In this document: piece by piece, positions 8,449 to 18,139 of the stretch
How positions within the stretch are numbered: the first letter of the stretch is position 1
Layout: every line of letters starts with the position of its first letter
Source: Clostridiales bacterium
GTDB lineage: Bacteria; Bacillota; Clostridia; TANB77; CAG-508
Direction: 5' to 3'
DNA length: 64,000 bases
Assembly (NCBI GenBank): GCA_003534295.1
Contig: DPDV01000013.1
Coordinates: forward strand, 62,001 to 126,000
The notes under the pieces: model-generated
The model's database searches: none
Seen by the model: only the letters and a program-made list of their open reading frames with translations
Told to the model about the DNA's origin: nothing
Made by a program: the position numbers and the translations under genes

Positions 8449-9491
8449 AAGAAATAGAAGAAAATAAAAAAATAAAAATTATTTTAATTGCAATAATATC
8501 AATATTGGTAATTTTATTAGGGATAGAAGCATTCTTTATTTTAAAAGATACAAAAACAATTAAAAATGCCAAACAAGGGTTAGATGTTAATAAAACAATA
8601 CAAACAAGTACAAATCCAGAAAATGATGTTAAAGAAGAACAGCCAACAGAGGAAAATACAATAAAAGAAACACCAAGTGAAGAGAAAAAAGAAGAGAACA
8701 AACCAGAAGTTAAAAAAAATGATACAGAAAATGGTACAAGATACAAATTAGAAATTAATTGCCAAGCAAATGTAATTAATGTTTATGAAAAAGATTCTAA
8801 TGGAAAATATACAAAGTGTATAAAAGCAATGGCATGCTCTACAGGGTATGCAACTCCTCAAAGTGGTACATACTATTTAAAGAAATATGGTGGATGGGAA
8901 TGGAAAGGTTTATTTGGAGATGTATATGGACAATATACAACTCAGGTGGAAGGAAACATATTACTTCATTCTGTTCCATATTTGAGAAAATATGATAAAT
9001 CTAGCTTAGAGTATTGGGAATATAATAAGCTTGGAACGGCTGCTTCTATGGGATGTATAAGACTTACAGTGGCAGATGCTTATTGGGTATTTTATAATTG
9101 CCAAGCTGGAACACCTGTAACATTTTACAGAAGCTCAAATCCTGGACCATTAGGAAAACCAGCTACTCCTAAAATATCTTCAGATGCAGAGTTTAAAGGA
9201 TGGGATCCAACAGACCCAGACCCCAATAATCCATGGAATAAAACTAAACCAGAACCAGAACCTGTTAAGCCTGCAGAGCCAGAGAAACCATCAGAACCGG
9301 AGAAACCATCAGAACCAGAAAAACCAGAAAAGCCATCAGAACCTACAAATACAACGGAAAATGAAAATAACAATATAGCAAATGAAATAGAAAATGAGAC
9401 AAATGAAAACGAGACAGAAAATGGAATAGATGAAAATAATGTTGTAAACGAAGTAGAAAACAATAATGTAGAACAAAATGAAACCGTGTGA
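8445..9491 (+). CDS. L,D-transpeptidase (YkuD domain) with Pro/Glu repeat tail
   Basis: A predicted exported wall enzyme (348 residues) that would form 3-3 peptidoglycan cross-links or attach proteins to the wall. A single N-terminal membrane helix (about residues 10-32) is followed by a Lys/Glu-rich linker (35-97) and a YkuD domain (about 98-230). The domain shows a catalytic-type His in LLHSVPY and the nucleophile motif SMGCIRL with Cys near residue 204. The C-terminal 90 residues are low complexity: EKPSEP repeats, then Asn/Glu-rich sequence, resembling wall-spanning linkers. It overlaps tmk by four bases. Confidence 0.85.
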   Translation: MKEIEENKKIKIILIAIISILVILLGIEAFFILKDTKTIKNAKQGLDVNKTIQTSTNPENDVKEEQPTEENTIKETPSEEKKEENKPEVKKNDTENGTRYKLEINCQANVINVYEKDSNGKYTKCIKAMACSTGYATPQSGTYYLKKYGGWEWKGLFGDVYGQYTTQVEGNILLHSVPYLRKYDKSSLEYWEYNKLGTAASMGCIRLTVADAYWVFYNCQAGTPVTFYRSSNPGPLGKPATPKISSDAEFKGWDPTDPDPNNPWNKTKPEPEPVKPAEPEKPSEPEKPSEPEKPEKPSEPTNTTENENNNIANEIENETNENETENGIDENNVVNEVENNNVEQNETV

Positions 9492-9525
9492 GCTTAAACA
9501 ATAAAAATAAAGGGGGCATTATACT

Positions 9526-11109
9526 ATGAGTAAAAAGATATTAATTGGAGGAGCATGGCCATATGCTAATAATTCATTGCATTTAGGTCACTTAGCAGGC
9601 TTGATTTCTGGAGATATTTTAGCAAGATATCATAGACAAATAGGTGATGACGTAATATATGTTTCAGGTTCAGATTGTCATGGAACACCAATAACTGAAA
9701 GAGCAAAAAAAGAAAACACCACACCTTGCAAAATAGCGGAAGGTTTTCATCAAGAATTTTGCAAAGTATTTGAAGCGATGAACTTTTCTTATAATTTATA
9801 TACAAAGACAAATGATGATTATCATAAATCAAAAGTAAAAGAGTTATTTAAGAAAATGTATGACAATGGATATATATATGAGAAAATAGACAAAGATAAC
9901 TATTGCGAAAAATGTAATAAATTCTTAGCAGATAGAGAACTTAAACTAATTTGCCCAGTATGCGGAAATGAGACAAAAGGTGATCAATGTGATTGTGGCC
10001 ACGTGCCAACAAAAGAAGAATTAGCTGGTTCAATATGTGTAGAATGTGGCAATAAAACAATAGTTAAAGATAACAAGAATTTATATATTGCATTATCTAA
10101 ATTACAACCTCAAATAGAAGAATATGTATCATTGCACAAAAATAATTGGCGAAAAAATGCTCAAAACGAAACAGATAAATATTTAAAGCAAGGTTTAAGA
10201 GACAGAGCTGTAACAAGAGACTTAAACTGGGGAGTAGAAATCCCAGTTGAGGGTTATGAAAATAAAAGAATGTATGTATGGATTGAAGCAGTTTTAGGCT
10301 ATGTTACGGCAACTATGAAATACTGTGAAGAAAACAATTTGGATTGGAGACAATGGTGGAAAGAATCTGATAATAATAAAATGTATATGGTGCATGGAAA
10401 AGATAATATAACTTTCCATAGCCTAATATTTCCGGGACTACTATTGGCATTAGAGGACAATTACAAATTGCCAGATATGATAGTTTCAACAGAGTATTTA
10501 AATTTTAATGATCAAAAGTTTTCAAAAAGTAAAGGTATAGGAATGACAATACTGGATGCAATAGAAGAACTTAATGTAGACACATTGAGATTACATCTAA
10601 TAAAAAATGGACCAGAAAGAAAAGACACAAACTTTACAATAGAAGATTATAAGGCAACACATAATGAGATTACTAATAAACTTGGGAATTTTGTAAATAG
10701 AACATTAAAATATAAAGGTATTGAGACTATACCAGAAGGAAATATGGATACTACTTTTAAAGATAAAATTGAAAAAATGTATACAAATATTTCGGAGCAA
10801 GTGGAAAAATTAGAGTTTAGAGAAGCAGTATTACTAATAATTGGTTTCTTAGATGAGGCTAATAAATACTATGATGAGAGAAAACCATGGATTCAAGCAA
10901 AAGAAGATATAAGTGGTTTTAATGATACAATATATACATGTAGTAATATAATAGCTAATATATCAAATTTTATAGAACCATTTATGCCAGAGACTGCTAT
11001 GAAAATACGCGAATATTTGCATATAGATAAAGCAACTTGGAATTATATAGAAGTTACTCTAAACTTAAAACTTGAAGATATTAATCCTTTATTTGAAAGA
11101 ATGAAATAA
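9526..11109 (+). CDS. metG: Methionine--tRNA ligase
   Basis: Charges tRNA-Met (527 residues). The ATP-binding HIGH-type motif is in PYANNSLHLGHLAG near the N-terminus and the KMSKS-type loop is KFSKSKGIG. Between them lies a connective peptide with two zinc knuckles (CEKC, CPVC, CDC, CVEC), the four-metal-ligand-pair form. The protein ends after the helical anticodon-binding domain; the C-terminal tRNA-binding (EMAP-like) domain found in longer homologues is absent. The ribosome binding site is AAAGGGGGC. An inverted-repeat terminator follows directly. Confidence 0.94.
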   Translation: MSKKILIGGAWPYANNSLHLGHLAGLISGDILARYHRQIGDDVIYVSGSDCHGTPITERAKKENTTPCKIAEGFHQEFCKVFEAMNFSYNLYTKTNDDYHKSKVKELFKKMYDNGYIYEKIDKDNYCEKCNKFLADRELKLICPVCGNETKGDQCDCGHVPTKEELAGSICVECGNKTIVKDNKNLYIALSKLQPQIEEYVSLHKNNWRKNAQNETDKYLKQGLRDRAVTRDLNWGVEIPVEGYENKRMYVWIEAVLGYVTATMKYCEENNLDWRQWWKESDNNKMYMVHGKDNITFHSLIFPGLLLALEDNYKLPDMIVSTEYLNFNDQKFSKSKGIGMTILDAIEELNVDTLRLHLIKNGPERKDTNFTIEDYKATHNEITNKLGNFVNRTLKYKGIETIPEGNMDTTFKDKIEKMYTNISEQVEKLEFREAVLLIIGFLDEANKYYDERKPWIQAKEDISGFNDTIYTCSNIIANISNFIEPFMPETAMKIREYLHIDKATWNYIEVTLNLKLEDINPLFERMK

Positions 11110-11110
11110 T

Positions 11111-11131
11111 AAAAGGGCGATTCGCCCTTTT
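11111..11131. terminator. Bidirectional terminator between convergent metG and hemolysin III-like gene
   Basis: AAAAGGGC and GCCCTTTT flank a five-base loop, with A and T runs at both edges. The two genes on either side point at each other, so one hairpin can serve both. Confidence 0.85.
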
Positions 11132-11140
11132 ATTAGTAAA

Positions 11141-11821
11141 TTAAATTACATAGAAAAATATACAGAAAAAGTGTAATAAGCTTGCAATGACACAAGCAAT
11201 ATGAAATATAGAATGTCTCCATTTATGCTTTTTGCCTACGATATAAAGAACAGCTCCTATTGTATAAACAATTCCACCAATTAGTAATAACATAAATCCA
11301 TTAAAAGTTAGTAATTGAGGCAATAGGCGTATTCGTATCATAATACACCATCCCATTAAAATATAGCATATCATAGAAAAAACTTTATATTTTTTTAAAT
11401 CTATAGAATTAAATACTATTCCTAATATAGCCAATCCCCAAACAACTCCAAAAATTGTCCAACCTGTAGCAGAATTATATTCTCTTAAAGTACATAAAGA
11501 AAAAGGAGTATAACTTCCGGCTATTAAAATAAAAATTGAACAATGGTCAAATATTTGAAAAATCTTTTTTGTTCTGGTTTTGGTATCAGGGTTTAAGCCA
11601 TGATAAATGCTAGACATTGTATATAATAGGATTAGGGAGGTGCCATAAATAGAACTTGCTACAACTCCATAAACATTATGATGTAAAGCAGAGAAAATAA
11701 CACATAATACAAGTGCAACAACGCCTAAAGCGCCACCAACTATATGAGACACCATATTAAATATTTCTTCACCTTTGCTATATGTAGGCAAAATTCTGTC
11801 AGATAATTTAATTCTATCCAC
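11141..11821 (-). CDS. Hemolysin III family (PAQR/YqfA-like) membrane protein
   Basis: A seven-helix membrane protein (226 residues). Family landmarks are the SHIVGG segment in helix 1, the YHGL...FDHCSIFILIAGSYTPF segment with conserved Asp-His and Ser, and a late HSIFHIACVIASLLHFF helix with paired His residues; these are the metal-ligand positions of the PAQR superfamily. Despite the name, haemolytic activity is unproven for most members; relatives are linked to membrane-lipid homeostasis or ceramidase-like hydrolysis. Its start overlaps the end of the acyl-CoA synthetase-like gene by eight bases, so the two are translated from one message. Confidence 0.85.
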   Translation of the reverse strand: MDRIKLSDRILPTYSKGEEIFNMVSHIVGGALGVVALVLCVIFSALHHNVYGVVASSIYGTSLILLYTMSSIYHGLNPDTKTRTKKIFQIFDHCSIFILIAGSYTPFSLCTLREYNSATGWTIFGVVWGLAILGIVFNSIDLKKYKVFSMICYILMGWCIMIRIRLLPQLLTFNGFMLLLIGGIVYTIGAVLYIVGKKHKWRHSIFHIACVIASLLHFFCIFFYVI

Positions 11822-13523
11822 AGGTTACCTCCTTTTCTAAAATTTTATCTAGTTCTTCTTTTCTTTTTATCTTGTTAGTTGTGGTTTTTATTAATGGTTC
11901 ATCAGTTATTGTTATGTGTTTTATATATTTATACATAGGCAATGTTTTGTTTATATCTTTAATTTTAGACCACAAATATTCCTCTAATTCTTTTTCAGAC
12001 ATTTCCGAATGCTTTCTTTTTACCGCTTCTTTATTGTACACTATCTTAACAGCAATTTTAACATTGTTTTTATCATCTTTATCTGGCAAGCCATACACAA
12101 AAGATTCCTCAACTTCGTCCAATCTATTTACCAAAATCTCAATTTCTTCTGGAAAAACTTTTTTGCCGTTTTTTAAAACAATTAAATCTTTTTTCCTTCC
12201 AGTAATAAACAAAAATCCATCTTTATCTAGATATCCTAAATCGCCAGTATAAAACCAACCATCTTTAATAACAGATTTAGTTTGCTCAATATCTTTATAG
12301 TATCCAAGCATTACATTTGGACCTTTTACTACTATTTCTCCAATTCCACTTGAATCTGGATTCTCAATTTTAACATTTGTATGCTCCATAGGAATTCCAA
12401 CAGAGCCATATTTGATATTAATATCATTTTCAGCAGATATAACAGGGGAAGTCTCTGTTAATCCATATCCTTGTACCAAGTGAATTCCTATCTGATTAAA
12501 CCATTTAGAAACCTTTAAGTCTAATGGAGCACCACCAGAAATTATAAGTCTCATACTTCCACCCAAAGCATTAATTAATTCCTTAAAGACTTTTCTTCTA
12601 ATATCTATATGAAATTTAAGCAATATATTACTTAAACCTATTGCAAAACTTATAAGTTTTGTTTTGCCTTGCTTTTCTATTTCATTTACTATAGTAGAAT
12701 ACATTTTATCTATTAGTATAGGAACTCCTACAAAAACAGAAACTTTATATTCTAATAAATTCTGCTTTATATACCTTAGACCATCTGGAAATACTGTTTT
12801 TAATCCAGATGCCAACATGACTAACATACCGGTAGAACCAAATATATGATGAAATGGCAAGAAAGCTATATTAACATCATTTTCGTAAAAAGATTCTACT
12901 AAAAGCATATCATATATATTAGTAGCAATTCCGCGTTGATTTAGCATAACAGCTTTTGATTTTGAAGTAGTTCCAGAAGTAAATAATAAAATACTCATAA
13001 CATCTGGGTCTATTTTACAATTCATATATTTAGTGTTTCCTTCTTCAATTTTCTTTTTTCCATTATCTATTAAATTAGCAACATCAGTAAAACAAATAAA
13101 ATGTTCAATATTTGTTTTTCCATTTCTTTTAATTTCCTCAATAACATCTTTAAGTTTAGCATCAAAAACAATAGCAGAAGCTTCACTTCTTATTAAAGAA
13201 TTTTCTAGTTCTCCTATTTGCAATCCTTTGTCTAAAGGTACGGATACAATTCCACCTAACATATTACTTAAATGAGCAATAGACCATTGATAACAATTAT
13301 GACCTATTACTGCAACTCGCTTACCTTGTAATCCTAATTCATATAGAGATGTCCCAAATGCATTAATATCGTCTAACAAATTGGTATAAGTATGATCAAT
13401 GTAGACAGTCTCATTATTCTGCTTAACTTTTTCAGTAAAAGCAATGTTATTGGCAAAGACAGTTGCAGAATGATATAAAAGTTCTTTTATTGTTGAAAAA
13501 CATTGAATATTTTTTTTAATCAT
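11814..13523 (-). CDS. AMP-dependent acyl-CoA synthetase / acyl-acid ligase
   Basis: An adenylate-forming enzyme (569 residues) that would activate a fatty or other carboxylic acid with ATP and CoA. The phosphate-binding loop is LLFTSGTTSKSKAVML (about residues 170-185), the adenine-binding motif is QGYGLTETSP, and the C-terminal hinge region shows YTGDLGYLDKDGFLFITGRKKDLIV. The size and motifs fit long-chain acyl-CoA synthetases, but chain length or a non-fatty substrate cannot be read. AGGAGG sits upstream of the ATG. It is coupled to the PAQR-like gene, consistent with a lipid-related function. Confidence 0.82.
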   Translation of the reverse strand: MIKKNIQCFSTIKELLYHSATVFANNIAFTEKVKQNNETVYIDHTYTNLLDDINAFGTSLYELGLQGKRVAVIGHNCYQWSIAHLSNMLGGIVSVPLDKGLQIGELENSLIRSEASAIVFDAKLKDVIEEIKRNGKTNIEHFICFTDVANLIDNGKKKIEEGNTKYMNCKIDPDVMSILLFTSGTTSKSKAVMLNQRGIATNIYDMLLVESFYENDVNIAFLPFHHIFGSTGMLVMLASGLKTVFPDGLRYIKQNLLEYKVSVFVGVPILIDKMYSTIVNEIEKQGKTKLISFAIGLSNILLKFHIDIRRKVFKELINALGGSMRLIISGGAPLDLKVSKWFNQIGIHLVQGYGLTETSPVISAENDINIKYGSVGIPMEHTNVKIENPDSSGIGEIVVKGPNVMLGYYKDIEQTKSVIKDGWFYTGDLGYLDKDGFLFITGRKKDLIVLKNGKKVFPEEIEILVNRLDEVEESFVYGLPDKDDKNNVKIAVKIVYNKEAVKRKHSEMSEKELEEYLWSKIKDINKTLPMYKYIKHITITDEPLIKTTTNKIKRKEELDKILEKEVTCG

Positions 13524-13570
13524 TAAAACCTCCTACTTTTTAATAACCATTTAATCTGGTTTCAAAAACC

Positions 13571-13599
13571 ATTATATATTATTAATCAATATAAGTCAA
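13571..13599 (-). promoter_or_regulatory. Sigma-A promoter of the minus-strand acyl-CoA synthetase operon
   Basis: On the minus strand TTGACT (13599-13594) and TATAAT (13576-13571) are 17 bases apart. Between it and the start, AACCA and TGGTT arms (about 13544-13560) form a small inverted repeat that could be an operator. Confidence 0.7.
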
Positions 13600-13651
13600 T
13601 ATTAAAAAATTTTTAAAATTACACTAAAAATTCAAAAAAATTTCACATATA

Positions 13652-13660
13652 TGATATAAT
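13652..13660 (+). promoter_or_regulatory. Extended -10 promoter for the ABC transporter pair
   Basis: TGATATAAT is an extended -10 element 36 bases upstream of the GTG start; no good -35 box is seen. Confidence 0.55.
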
Positions 13661-13695
13661 ATAATACAAACAAAAGGAAAAAGGAAGGGAATATT

Positions 13696-14397
13696 GTGTC
13701 ATATATAGAATTTAAAAATATTGTTAAAGAATACAAAATGGGAGAAGTAAAAATAAAAGCATTGGATAATACTAATTTTAGTATAGATAAAGGCGAACTA
13801 GTGGTAATAGTTGGACCAAGTGGAGCTGGTAAAACGAGTGCACTAAATATTTTAGGAGGAATGGACAAAGCATCTTCTGGTAGGGTATGGGTAAATAATA
13901 AAGAAATAACAAAATTAAATGATAAGGAATTAATTGAATACAGAAGAAACGACATTGGCTTTGTATTTCAATTTTATAATTTAATTCAAAATTTGACTGC
14001 AAAAGAGAATGTAGAGCTTGCAACACAACTGTGTTCAGATGCCCTAAATGTTGATGATATTTTAGAAGAGGTAGGATTACAAGACAGAAAAAATAACTTT
14101 CCTTCTCAACTATCAGGTGGCGAGCAACAAAGAGTTGCAATAGCAAGAGCGATAGCGAAGAATCCAAAGTTATTATTATGTGATGAACCAACAGGAGCAT
14201 TAGATTATAAAACAGGAAAACAAATATTAAAGTTATTACAAGATACGTGCAGAAAAGAAAAAATGACAGTAATAATAATAACGCATAATACGGCTATAAC
14301 GCCAATGGCAGACAAGGTTATACATTTTAAAAATGGAACAGCAGAAAAAGTTGAAATAAATGAGAATCCTATCTCAATTGATAATATAGAATGGTAA
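13696..14397 (+). CDS. ABC transporter ATP-binding protein (MacB/LolD type)
   Basis: The nucleotide-binding subunit (233 residues) for the permease that follows. Walker A is GPSGAGKTS (about residues 39-47), the Q-loop is FVFQFYNLIQNLTAKENV, the signature is LSGGEQQRVAIARAIA, Walker B is LLLCDEPTGALD and the switch His is in IIITHN. The start is GTG with AAGGAAGGGA upstream. In this subfamily the pair works as a mechanotransmission or export machine rather than a classic importer. The permease starts 5 bases after its stop. Confidence 0.9.
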   Translation: MSYIEFKNIVKEYKMGEVKIKALDNTNFSIDKGELVVIVGPSGAGKTSALNILGGMDKASSGRVWVNNKEITKLNDKELIEYRRNDIGFVFQFYNLIQNLTAKENVELATQLCSDALNVDDILEEVGLQDRKNNFPSQLSGGEQQRVAIARAIAKNPKLLLCDEPTGALDYKTGKQILKLLQDTCRKEKMTVIIITHNTAITPMADKVIHFKNGTAEKVEINENPISIDNIEW

Positions 14398-14402
14398 GGT
14401 AA

Positions 14403-17400
14403 GTGAAAAAATTGAAAAAGTCATTATTAAAAAATAGTTTAAAAACAATTAAAAAAACAAGAAGAAGGTTTATATCCATATTAATTATGGCTTTTCTTGG
14501 TGTTGGTTTTTTTGCAGGATTGGTAGCATCTAGTCCTGATATGTTAGACAGCTTAGATAATTATGCTGATAATAATAATTTATATGACATAAGTATTTTA
14601 TCAACATTAGGATTTACCGATGAGGATATAGAAAAAATTGGAGAAATAGATGGAATAGAAAATGTTTATGGAGTGCAGACAAAAGATTCATTAACTAAAA
14701 TAGATGGAAAAGAGAGTATTTGCAAAGTTATAGAATACAACGAAAAAATAAATACACCAGCAATAATAGCGGGAAGAAACATAGAAAATGAGAATGAGTG
14801 TTTATTGGATTCAGCAATTATAAGAACAGGAAAAGGGGCAGAAAACTATATAGGGAAAAAGATAGTTTTGGAAAATACAGACACAAGTGCTGATGATAAT
14901 CCAACTTTTAAAATCAAGGAATTTGAAATTGTGGGAATAATAGAAACACCTATATACATATCAACAGAGAGAGGCAATACATCTATAGGCAATGGAACAG
15001 TGTCATTTTATATTTTTACAAAAGATAGTGCAATTGATTTAGATTATTACACTGGGGCATATGTAACTGTTAAAAATGCAAAAGAGACTGTAACTAATAG
15101 TACAGAATATTTAGAATTGGTAAATCCAGTAATAGATAAATTAGAAGAAATAAAACAAGAAAGAGAAGAAAAAAGATATACTAATTTGGTAAATGAAGCT
15201 ACAGACAAAGTGGAAAAAGCTCAAAAAGAATTTGACGATAAAAAGGAAGAGGTTAATAGTAAGCTCACAGATGCAGAAAATAAAATTAAAGAAGCGGAAG
15301 ATAAAATAAACTCATCAAAAATAGAATTGCAAAATGCAGAGAAAAGGATTAGAACAGAGGAAGAAAATGCAAACGCAGAATTTGAAAAAGCAGAAAAACA
15401 AATTCAAGAAGGAGAAAATAAATTATCTACCCAAAGAGACAATTTAAAATCTTCAAAGGAAACATTTGAAACAAAAAAACAAGAAACCAAATTAATAATT
15501 GGACAAATAGATAGCCAAATAGAAACATTAGAAAACATATTAAGTACTTTACAAGCACAGCAAGCAGAATTAGAAAAGCAGGGAATTGACACTTCTGAAA
15601 TACAATCACAAATATTAACTACACAAGGTACATTGAATGAACTTAGAAAACAAAAAAACAGTATAGAAAGTGAAATCCAAAAAGGCGAAGCACAATTAAA
15701 AGCATGGGAAAGCGAGATTGAGAAAGGTGAAAAAGAGTTAAATAGCAAAAAAGAAGAAATAAAAAATGCTAAGATTAAATCTGTTTATGAGTTTAAAAAA
15801 GCAAAAGATAAAATAGCTTCTGGTAATGTGAAAATAGAAGAAGGAAAGGCAAAGTTAGAGGAAAATAAAAAGGAATATGAAAATAGTAAAATAGAAGCGG
15901 AAGAAAAATTGGCAGAAGCACAACAAAAATTAAATAGTGCAAGAGAAGATATAAAAAAAATAGAAAAATGCAAATGGTATATTCAGGATAGAACAGATAA
16001 TACAGGATATACAAATATTTTTGATGCTATAAAAACCATGTCAAATATATCTAAAATGTTTCCTGTTATATTTTATTTAGTATCAGTTTTAATAAGTTTA
16101 ACAACTATGACAAGAATGATAGAAGAGGAAAGAATAGAGATAGGAACATTAAAGGCTCTAGGTTATACTAATACACAAATAATATTTAAATATATATTAT
16201 ATTCTGTTTTGGCTTGTGTGATTGGTGGAATTTTGGGAATGACTGTAGGACTATATTTATTGCCAAACATTGTGTGGAAACTATATAGTATGATATATAA
16301 TATACCAAAATTCTATTGCACCTATAGAGTAGAAATAGGATTATTGGGAATTATAATTGCATTTTTATGTATAGGTGGGGCAACAATAATAGTTGCTAAA
16401 AAAGAGCTAAAGGAAATGCCATCAGTATTAATGAGACCAAAGCCACCTAAAAAGGGAAAAAGAATATTATTAGAAAAGATGACATTTATATGGAAAAGAT
16501 TTAATTTTTCTCAGAAAGTAACTGCCAGAAATATATTTAGATACAAAAAAAGAGCAATTATGACTATTATAGGAATCGCAGGTTGTACAGGGCTTATGCT
16601 TACCGGATTTGGAATAAAAGATTCAGTAGTAGATATTCCAAATGCACAATTTAAAGGAATATTTAAGTATGATTCTGCAATTACACTTACAAATACAAAT
16701 GAATTAGAAAATATAGAAAAGTATTTGAATGATAATGAAGATATTGAAGAATACACAAAAATTTGCGCTTCTGCAGGTAAATTAGAAAAAAATAATATAA
16801 ATTGTAATACAAATGTGTTTATTTCAGAATCACTAGATAATTATGAAAATGCATATAACTTAATTAATTATCAAACTGGCGAAAAGATCAAATTAAATAG
16901 CAATGGAATTGTTATAACAGATAAAGCCGCAGATATGTTAGGAGTTACATATGGGGACTATGTAACATTTATAGATGGAGATGATGTAAGATACGAGTTT
17001 AAGGTAGAGAACATTACCAAAAATCATGTTGGGCATTATATATATATGACAAAAGATTTTTATCAAGAAAATGTAAAACAATATAAAACCAATATGATAT
17101 ATATTAATACAAAAGATATAAGCATAGAAAGACAAAACGATATATCAAGAGATATTTTAAAATTTGATGGGGTAGCTTCAGTAACCATTATAGACACATT
17201 GATGAAAACAGTAAGTGATATGCTAAATACCATGAATTATGTAGTGGTAATATTGATAGTAGCATCAGCATTATTAGCATTTGTAGTATTATATAGTTTA
17301 GCGAATATAAACATAGCAGAAAGACAAAGAGAAATTGCTACATTAAAGGTACTAGGATTTTATGACAGAGAAGTAGATAATTATATCAATAAGGAAAATA

Positions 17401-17633
17401 TAATATTTACAATATTAGGAGTTATAATTGGATTAGTATTCGGAACTTTTTTAACAACAGGAATAATATTAAGTATAGAAATAGATTCACTAAGATTTAT
17501 GCAGAATATAACAATCTTGAGCTATATATATTCAGCAATAATAACAATAGCATTTTCTATTATAGTAAATTTTATAATACATTTTGTGCTAAAAAAGATA
17601 AATATGATAGAAAGCTTAAAGAGTGTAGAGTAG
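14403..17633 (+). CDS. Large FtsX-type ABC permease with extracellular coiled coil
   Basis: The membrane subunit (1076 residues). A first membrane helix (about 25-45) follows a basic N-terminus, then a MacB-like periplasmic region (to about 250), then a long charged coiled coil (about 255-520, Lys/Glu/Gln heptads). A first FtsX domain with several helices spans about 545-690 (MTRMIEEERIEIGTLKALGY) and a second C-terminal FtsX domain about 945-1070 (NIAERQREIATLKVLGF). The start is GTG five bases after the ATPase gene. Relatives with this layout occur widely in gut Clostridia; the substrate is unknown. The coiled coil suggests reach across the wall or contact with a partner. Confidence 0.85.
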   Translation: MKKLKKSLLKNSLKTIKKTRRRFISILIMAFLGVGFFAGLVASSPDMLDSLDNYADNNNLYDISILSTLGFTDEDIEKIGEIDGIENVYGVQTKDSLTKIDGKESICKVIEYNEKINTPAIIAGRNIENENECLLDSAIIRTGKGAENYIGKKIVLENTDTSADDNPTFKIKEFEIVGIIETPIYISTERGNTSIGNGTVSFYIFTKDSAIDLDYYTGAYVTVKNAKETVTNSTEYLELVNPVIDKLEEIKQEREEKRYTNLVNEATDKVEKAQKEFDDKKEEVNSKLTDAENKIKEAEDKINSSKIELQNAEKRIRTEEENANAEFEKAEKQIQEGENKLSTQRDNLKSSKETFETKKQETKLIIGQIDSQIETLENILSTLQAQQAELEKQGIDTSEIQSQILTTQGTLNELRKQKNSIESEIQKGEAQLKAWESEIEKGEKELNSKKEEIKNAKIKSVYEFKKAKDKIASGNVKIEEGKAKLEENKKEYENSKIEAEEKLAEAQQKLNSAREDIKKIEKCKWYIQDRTDNTGYTNIFDAIKTMSNISKMFPVIFYLVSVLISLTTMTRMIEEERIEIGTLKALGYTNTQIIFKYILYSVLACVIGGILGMTVGLYLLPNIVWKLYSMIYNIPKFYCTYRVEIGLLGIIIAFLCIGGATIIVAKKELKEMPSVLMRPKPPKKGKRILLEKMTFIWKRFNFSQKVTARNIFRYKKRAIMTIIGIAGCTGLMLTGFGIKDSVVDIPNAQFKGIFKYDSAITLTNTNELENIEKYLNDNEDIEEYTKICASAGKLEKNNINCNTNVFISESLDNYENAYNLINYQTGEKIKLNSNGIVITDKAADMLGVTYGDYVTFIDGDDVRYEFKVENITKNHVGHYIYMTKDFYQENVKQYKTNMIYINTKDISIERQNDISRDILKFDGVASVTIIDTLMKTVSDMLNTMNYVVVILIVASALLAFVVLYSLANINIAERQREIATLKVLGFYDREVDNYINKENIIFTILGVIIGLVFGTFLTTGIILSIEIDSLRFMQNITILSYIYSAIITIAFSIIVNFIIHFVLKKINMIESLKSVE

Positions 17634-17635
17634 GG

Positions 17636-18012
17636 AAAAGAAATATTGTCAGTAGAAGGAGAAGAACAAGCAAAAAATTAAGCAAAAATGCTGAATTAAA
17701 AAATTTAGATATTATATGGTCCAGTAGTTATACTAGAGCTAAAGCAACAGCAAAGTATATTGCAAATGTAAATAATTTGCCTTTTAATTTAGATAGCAAT
17801 TTAAGTGAAAGAAAATTAGGAAATTTAAAGGAATTAGGAAAATTTATGAAGGATAAAAGTACGAGAGATCCTTCACAAGAACAATTACTAGATAGAACAT
17901 TTAGAACATCCGATGTGTAACAAAAATACAATTTTAAATATAAAATCACCATGTTTGTTAAAGTTAACTTTTAGAAAAAATGAATTGATTAATTTAGAAC
18001 AAATAGATTAAA
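17636..18012 (+). pseudogene. Decayed histidine phosphatase (phosphoglycerate mutase superfamily)
   Basis: No intact gene fills this gap, but conceptual translation gives family pieces. At about 17643 a segment reads EILSVEGEEQA. A one-base loss in the A run near 17672 then shifts frame into KLSKNAELKNLDIIWSSSY, followed by TRAKATAKYIA and LSERKLGNL, which are the mid-domain motifs of histidine phosphatases. A stop at 17918-17920 ends this piece. A further fragment (LLKLTFRKNELINLEQID, to 18012) resembles the C-terminus. The N-terminal RHG catalytic motif is missing, so the gene is dead through deletion plus frameshift. Confidence 0.7.
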
Positions 18013-18014
18013 CT

Positions 18015-18062
18015 AAAAGCCATAAAATGAATTTTATTATAGATTCGTTTTATGGCTTTTAT
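18015..18062. terminator. Strong hairpin terminator
   Basis: An 18-pair stem (18015-18032 with 18043-18060, one G-T pair) has A and T runs at its edges. It separates the dead phosphatase from the toxin-antitoxin locus. Confidence 0.8.
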
Positions 18063-18074
18063 CTAGTTATAACA

Positions 18075-18122
18075 TTTGACAACCATACCGATATGATGTA
18101 TAATATGAGTATGGTTGTCAAA
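18075..18122 (+). promoter_or_regulatory. abiE promoter embedded in a 14-bp inverted repeat (probable AbiEi operator)
   Basis: TTGACA (18076-18081) and TATAAT (18099-18104) have exact 17-base spacing. Perfect 14-base arms, TTTGACAACCATAC at 18075-18088 and its reverse complement at 18109-18122, bracket the promoter: one arm covers the -35, the other the likely transcription start. AbiEi antitoxins are known to repress their own promoter by binding paired inverted repeats; binding here is inferred. Confidence 0.85.
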
Positions 18123-18139
18123 AAAGAGGGTGATTTTTA

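Noticed and set aside
15404..16014. Long minus-strand open frames under the coiled coil of the ABC permease.
   Set aside because: They mirror a low-complexity Lys/Glu coding region; no ribosome binding sites or family features.
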